From contig NZ_FQVB01000012.1 in assembly GCF_900129305.1 (NCBI RefSeq), positions 1 to 64,000 on the forward strand: a stretch of 64,000 bases of DNA, in the 5' to 3' direction. Within the stretch, counting starts at the first letter, position 1. Each line of letters starts with the position of its first letter. The notes under the pieces are model-generated. The model did not search any database. It was not told the origin of the DNA and saw only the letters and a list, made by a program, of their open reading frames with translations. Made by a program: the position numbers and the translations under genes. Of this stretch, positions 60,151 to 64,000 are shown piece after piece. The DNA comes from Desulfacinum infernum DSM 9756. Lineage in GTDB: Bacteria; Desulfobacterota; Syntrophobacteria; Syntrophobacterales; DSM-9756.

Positions 60151-62313
60151 TCAGAAGGTGACCTCCAGGGCGGCAAAGAAGGTCTGCCCCGGGGCCTCGA
60201 AGTTCAGGTCCTCTTCGTAGGTCTCGTCCAGAAGGTTTTCCACGCCCACGGTGAGAAAGCCTTTCCACCGGGTTTTGACCAGGGGCAGGCGGGCCAGCAG
60301 ATCCACCACGGCGAAGGCGTCCATCTTCCGGAGCGTGACCGCGCTTCCCACCGGGGCTCCGTCGGGGGAGCCGGTTTCCGGGGAGTCGGGATCCCCCAGG
60401 TACGGCACCTGCCGGTCGTCCACCCAGCGAACGGTCGCCTTGGCCAGGAGGCCGCTGTCCCATTGGGCCTTGACCCCCAGGTTCACCTTCCAGTCGGGAA
60501 GCTCGGAAAGCTCGTCGGTGAGCGCGTTGGAAGCGTCCAGCACATCCCCCTCCTTTTCCGTGGTCTGCCAGGCCACGTTGGCGAAAACGGAAACCGGCCC
60601 CCAGATCCGGCTCTCTCCTTCCACTTCCACGCCCTGCAGGGTCACCCGATCCACGTTGTAAACCACGCGGCTGGGGGCATAGCCGAAGATCCAGCGGATG
60701 TAGTCGTCCACGCGATAGTGGTAGCCGGTCAGGGAGACGGTGGTTCGGGGAAGGCCGGTGAAGCGCACGCCGCCTTCCAGTTGCACGGCGTCCTCATAGG
60801 TGAGGGGCTTTCGGACCACATCGGAATTGGGATCCACTTCGGGCCGGTAGCCCCCGTAATACCAGTAGAAGGCCGGGTTGTCGGGAAACCGGGTGGCCCG
60901 GGCCACGTGCCCGAAAAGGGTGAGGTGTTTCACCGGCCCCAGGGTGAAGCCGAACTTGGGAAGAAAGGTCTCCTCGTCGAAGCGGGCCGTGGCGGTCTCG
61001 AAGCCCAGGGGCCGTCCCGCGGCGTTGTAAGCCGTCACCCGATCCACCGACCGGTCCCCCAAATAGTCTTCGTAGCGAAGCCCGGCATAGAGGGTGAACC
61101 AGTCCAGAACCCGCCACGTGTCGTCCACATACAAGCCGTGATAGCGCGTGGCGTCCCACTCGTCGCTTCCGTCGGAGGGCGCCCGGGTGAAGTAGCCCTC
61201 CCGGATGAAGGTGTTTTCCGTTCCGCCGTATCCCTGGTAGTTGGCGTCGGCCCCGAAGCCGATCCGGTGAGACCCCCACGTTTTCCCCAGGCGGGCCACC
61301 CAGCCCCAGCTTCGATCGGGCACGGCTTCCCGCTCCAGGACCTTGACCCCCTGTTCGTAGGAGTAGATGTGGTCCGTGCGGTCTTCATTGTTGAAGTACA
61401 GCTTCCATTCGGTGTCGAAACCGGCCACGGTCTTCTTGACGCTCAGATCCAGTTCCGTTCGCTCCTTGTGGTAATAGCTGTCGTCGCCGTGGGTGTCTCC
61501 GGAAGGAAAGGAGATGCCGGGACCGATGAGATAACTCCCCGCGCTTTCGGGATAATGGGAATCGTAGCCGGCCCGGTCCTTGTCGTTTTCCACGGGCATG
61601 AAGAAATCACCCTCCGTGTATCGGGCGCTCAGGCGCACCTGCCCGTCTTCGCCCCAAAACCAGTAGAAGTCCCCGGCGAAATGGCTCCGCTCCGCCCGGC
61701 TGTTCCGCAGATTTCCGTCCGTTTCCACGTACCCGGCACCGAGGCGCGCGCCCACCGGTCCGGCCCGGCCGGAAACGGATCCGCTCGTGGAATAGGTGTC
61801 GTAGCGCTTCACGCCCCCTTCCAAAGATACGGTCCATTGCTCGGGCGGTGCCACGGGCACCAGGTTGAGGGTCCCTCCCAGGGTGTTGCCGTACTTAGCG
61901 CTGAACGCCCCTTTGCCGATCTCCACCGCCTGCCAGTCTTCGGCGGCCAGGGCGCTCCAGTCCACGAACTGCCCGCCCATGACCCCCGTGCCGTTGAGGG
62001 GGCGGCCGTCCAGCAGGATGAGGGAGCGCCTTTCATCCAGGCCGCGGATCCGCACCTGGCTGCTCTTGGGCGTGAGCACGCCCCGGTGCTGAATATCCAG
62101 CCCCGCTTCCTTGCTCAAGGCATCGGGGACCGTCGCCGCCACGGGCTTTCGATCTTCCACCAGATCCACCCGGGTGACGTTCTGCTCCGCCGCCACCCCG
62201 CCTTCGGCCGTCACCGTGATGGGTTCGAGCTTCACGGGCTCGTCGGCCCAGGCCCCGGCCCCCCACAACACAACGGACAGCACCGTCATCAGCCATCGTT
62301 TCCTTCGCCCCAT
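60151..62313 (-). CDS. TonB-dependent outer-membrane receptor 4
   Basis: A 720-residue receptor. The signal peptide ends at AWADE; LEPITVTAEGG is the TonB-box region; the plug is VTRVDLVEDRKPVAATVPDALSKEAGLDIQHRGVLTPKSSQVRIRGLDERRSLILLDGRPL and GAFSAKYGNTLGGTLNLVP; the barrel ends in FFAALEVTF. GGAGGTGCGG precedes the ATG. It lies 150 bases behind the periplasmic binding protein gene and 20 bases before the flavin reductase gene, so it is part of the metal operon. The ligand is unknown. Confidence 0.92.
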   Translation of the reverse strand: MGRRKRWLMTVLSVVLWGAGAWADEPVKLEPITVTAEGGVAAEQNVTRVDLVEDRKPVAATVPDALSKEAGLDIQHRGVLTPKSSQVRIRGLDERRSLILLDGRPLNGTGVMGGQFVDWSALAAEDWQAVEIGKGAFSAKYGNTLGGTLNLVPVAPPEQWTVSLEGGVKRYDTYSTSGSVSGRAGPVGARLGAGYVETDGNLRNSRAERSHFAGDFYWFWGEDGQVRLSARYTEGDFFMPVENDKDRAGYDSHYPESAGSYLIGPGISFPSGDTHGDDSYYHKERTELDLSVKKTVAGFDTEWKLYFNNEDRTDHIYSYEQGVKVLEREAVPDRSWGWVARLGKTWGSHRIGFGADANYQGYGGTENTFIREGYFTRAPSDGSDEWDATRYHGLYVDDTWRVLDWFTLYAGLRYEDYLGDRSVDRVTAYNAAGRPLGFETATARFDEETFLPKFGFTLGPVKHLTLFGHVARATRFPDNPAFYWYYGGYRPEVDPNSDVVRKPLTYEDAVQLEGGVRFTGLPRTTVSLTGYHYRVDDYIRWIFGYAPSRVVYNVDRVTLQGVEVEGESRIWGPVSVFANVAWQTTEKEGDVLDASNALTDELSELPDWKVNLGVKAQWDSGLLAKATVRWVDDRQVPYLGDPDSPETGSPDGAPVGSAVTLRKMDAFAVVDLLARLPLVKTRWKGFLTVGVENLLDETYEEDLNFEAPGQTFFAALEVTF

Positions 62314-62463
62314 CTTCCGCACCTCCTGTCGAAAATCCTCGCATCCGGTCCCATGAGCTTCATGCAATCCGAGGTCTGCCGGGCTTCGCCCGGATCCGAC
62401 GGTGCGGCTTCGTGCCGTCCGGTGGTGTCTTCGTGACGCTTCCCTTCCGGGACGCTCTTCCAT

Positions 62464-63552
62464 TCAAAAACGGATCTCGGCTCCCGGCACCCCGAAATCC
62501 TTCGCCATCTCCCCGTACACGGGGCTCCCCACAAAAAAGGAAAAGATTTCGTCCGCCTTTCGGGCAAGGTCCACGTCGGTGAAACGATCCGGGTAGAGGA
62601 CCTTGCCCACCGCGTAGGCGTCCACCAGGGCCGTTTCCACGTTGGTGGTGTAGAAATTGAAAGGAAAAAGCCGGTAGACCTTCCGGTTCTTGAAGGCGCG
62701 AAGGGTTTGGTAGAACGCGGGGTGCCTGGCCAAGTCGGCCCGCACCAGTTCCAGTCCGCCCCCGTCCAGAAAGAGGACGTCGGGGTCCAGTTCCAGGAGC
62801 TTTTCCCGGTCGAGAAAGACGTGGGTGCCCAGACGGGAGGGCACTTCCCGGGCGGCGTTGCGGGTGTGAGTCCAAGCAAAGGGCACGTAGTCCAGTTCCG
62901 TGCTCAAGATACCTTGGCCGCCCCGGTAGCCGATCCCACCCACGTAGGCGCTCGGGCGCCGCTCTTCGGCAACGGTGCGGGTCCTTCGGTCCAGGTCGGA
63001 TCGGAGGGCGTGGACGTAGGCCTCCACCTGCCGGGCCCGCGCTTCACGGCCCAGGATCGCCCCGGCGAGCCGGAGAGAATCCAAAACCGCCTCGTCAAAG
63101 GACGCAAACCGCCCGTAGCTCAGAATCACCACGGGGATGTCCAGCGCGGCTTGCACGCGGTCGGCCAGATCGGCGTCCATGTAGGTGATGAAGACCACCT
63201 GGGGCCGCACCGCCAGAACCCGCTCCATGTCCGGCTTCTTGTTGATACTGGCCGGCCCGCCGGGCCCCACCGTGGGGAGCTTTTCCAGCTTTCCTCCATG
63301 GGCCAGCCAGTAGGGACGTCCCCGGGGATTTCGTTTTTCCATCTCTTCCACGCCCGCCACCAGGTCCTGGGCCTGGAGGTACACGATGAGCCGGAGCGTT
63401 CCCGGCCCCAGGCAGACGACCCGATCAGGCCGGTACGGAACGCGCACCAGCCGGCCCGCCGTATCGGTCACGGACAGGAGCTCGGCCGCTCCGCTGCTTG
63501 AACTGAACAAGAGAATGGCGAACATCCACAGCCCGACCAAACGTCCTTTCAT
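62464..63552 (-). CDS. Periplasmic binding protein (TroA/BtuF-like) for a metal complex
   Basis: A 362-residue exported protein with signal MKGRLVGLWMFAILLFSSSSGAAE. The body follows the class III binding protein plan (helical-backbone TroA superfamily): VTDTAGRLVRVPYRPDRVVCLGPGTLRLIVYL, LPTVGPGGPASINKKPDMERVLAVRPQVVFITY, VVILSYGRF and VYRLFPFNFYTTNVETALVDAYAVGKVLYPDRF. The family binds siderophores, haem or B12. There is no lipobox. No permease or ATPase lies next to it inside the window, so it may work with a distant transporter. GGGAGATGG precedes the chosen ATG. It is the first gene of the operon. Confidence 0.85.
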   Translation of the reverse strand: MKGRLVGLWMFAILLFSSSSGAAELLSVTDTAGRLVRVPYRPDRVVCLGPGTLRLIVYLQAQDLVAGVEEMEKRNPRGRPYWLAHGGKLEKLPTVGPGGPASINKKPDMERVLAVRPQVVFITYMDADLADRVQAALDIPVVILSYGRFASFDEAVLDSLRLAGAILGREARARQVEAYVHALRSDLDRRTRTVAEERRPSAYVGGIGYRGGQGILSTELDYVPFAWTHTRNAAREVPSRLGTHVFLDREKLLELDPDVLFLDGGGLELVRADLARHPAFYQTLRAFKNRKVYRLFPFNFYTTNVETALVDAYAVGKVLYPDRFTDVDLARKADEIFSFFVGSPVYGEMAKDFGVPGAEIRF

Positions 63553-63604
63553 GTCCATCTCCCGGTTTGATTGAAAGTCGGGGCCCGAGGTTCTCTCCTC
63601 CCGT

Positions 63605-63655
63605 AGGAGCGGCCTTGGCCACAATCCAGGTCGCCGGCAAGCCGGCTCCTACAGA
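63605..63655. repeat. GTAGGAGCGG inverted repeat
   Basis: GTAGGAGCGGCCTTGGCCAC at the left faces GCCGGCAAGCCGGCTCCTAC at the right. The outer bases GTAGGAGC/GCTCCTAC are inverted, with nested palindromes between. It is related in design to the 8403 element. Confidence 0.65.
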
Positions 63656-63711
63656 GGGAGCTTGTTCGAGAACAGGTTTCCTTCAGCAACCGACAAGGGA
63701 TCCTTCTTTTT

Positions 63712-63838
63712 TCGTAGCCGCGGGGCTTCAGCCCCGCGGAAAGGGGCCACCATAACCCCATCAATTGACACAGATGATCCGCGATGACCCATCCAGCGTC
63801 CGGGGACTCCTCCGCAGCCCTAAAGGGCTGCGCTACGA
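63712..63838. repeat. TCGTAGC-bounded palindromic element, copy 2
   Basis: It has the same two terminal hairpins (CCGCGGGGCTTCAGCCCCGC and GCAGCCCTAAAGGGCTGCGC) and outer TCGTAGC/GCTACGA ends as the element at 8844, with a diverged 60-base middle. Confidence 0.7.
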
Positions 63839-64000
63839 GAGAACCGGTCATCCCTCGCGTTCTTGGAAAGGCCCGGAGCGGACCCATCCATGGGGCGACG
63901 TCATCTCCATGAACCCTGGCATGGACCCAACTCAGACATTTCTTTCACATTGCCGGGTCCTGACGGGCGGGCCTAAAGCCCGCCCCTGCAAAGGCCGACC

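Larger units (their letters stand above)
63553..64000. other. Gene-free right edge with several palindromic repeats
   Basis: The stretch contains a GTAGGAGCGG...GGCTCCTACAG inverted repeat (63605-63655), a TCGTAGC-bounded element (63712-63838) and a short palindrome GCGGGCCTAAAGCCCGCCC near 63966. No gene is visible; the operon promoter for the periplasmic binding protein must lie here but is not recognised. Confidence 0.6.

Overview
The window is a GC-rich, gene-dense piece of a bacterial chromosome. The gene families suggest an anaerobic Desulfobacterota (former Deltaproteobacteria), probably a sulfate reducer or syntroph of the Syntrophobacter/Desulfacinum type. The pointers are Hdr/Mvh-type iron-sulfur proteins, a double-cubane-cluster protein with its activase, DUF362 proteins, SelB, a PEP-CTERM protein, a Sat-CysC fusion and FmdE-family proteins. 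No rRNA, phage or CRISPR locus is visible. A transposase tail sits at the left edge.

Layout. 0-8 kb: transposase remnant, radical SAM protein, acyl-CoA synthetase coupled to a DUF362 protein, then a minus-strand group (ParB/AsnC-fusion regulator, metallophosphoesterase, DUF1285-like protein, Dtd). 8-9 kb: a gene-free nest of palindromic repeats. 9-17.7 kb: B12-type radical SAM protein, a large hybrid histidine kinase, Sat-CysC, and two small membrane or exported proteins. 18-22.4 kb: an electron-transfer module made of a Tat-exported DUF362 protein, a NapH-like polyferredoxin and a Tat-exported aldo/keto reductase. 22.5-27 kb: PEP-CTERM protein with a sigma-54 promoter, a eukaryote-like HisHF fusion and a GDPD phosphodiesterase. 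26.9-33.8 kb: a BaeSR-like two-component pair divergent from an OprM/MacA/MacB-like tripartite exporter. 35.9-39 kb: an aberrant class-II-like tRNA, mvhD, an unknown gene and selB. 39-43.3 kb: a coiled-coil nuclease-like protein and pstSCAB. 43.6-47.2 kb: HdrD-like protein, activase and double-cubane-cluster protein. 47.4-63.6 kb: a minus-strand metal/corrinoid acquisition region.

Two loci stand out. The first is a 92-nt tRNA at 35920-36011. It has the 8-bp acceptor stem and long variable arm of a selenocysteine tRNA but carries a cysteine anticodon (GCA) and the cysteine discriminator base U73, and it lies just upstream of mvhD and selB. The second is the 16-kb block 47474-63552. It holds four TonB-dependent receptors (one under a cobalamin riboswitch with its own terminator), two FmdE-family proteins (one exported), a CooC-like ATPase, a small zinc-ribbon protein, a flavin reductase, a periplasmic binding protein, TrmO and two methyltransferases. 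It has no inner-membrane permease in view. A metal or metallo-cofactor acquisition function is my inference.

A 12-bp motif (CAAATAGGAAAT or a close variant) recurs upstream of pstS, the HdrD-like gene and the double-cubane gene, with a related copy upstream of the tRNA/mvhD/selB locus, so these units may share a regulator. Intergenic DNA is unusually rich in short palindromic and MITE-like repeats. One copy supplies a ribosome binding site and another supplies a stop codon to its neighbour gene. All functional calls come from reading translated sequences and motifs; no database search was possible.
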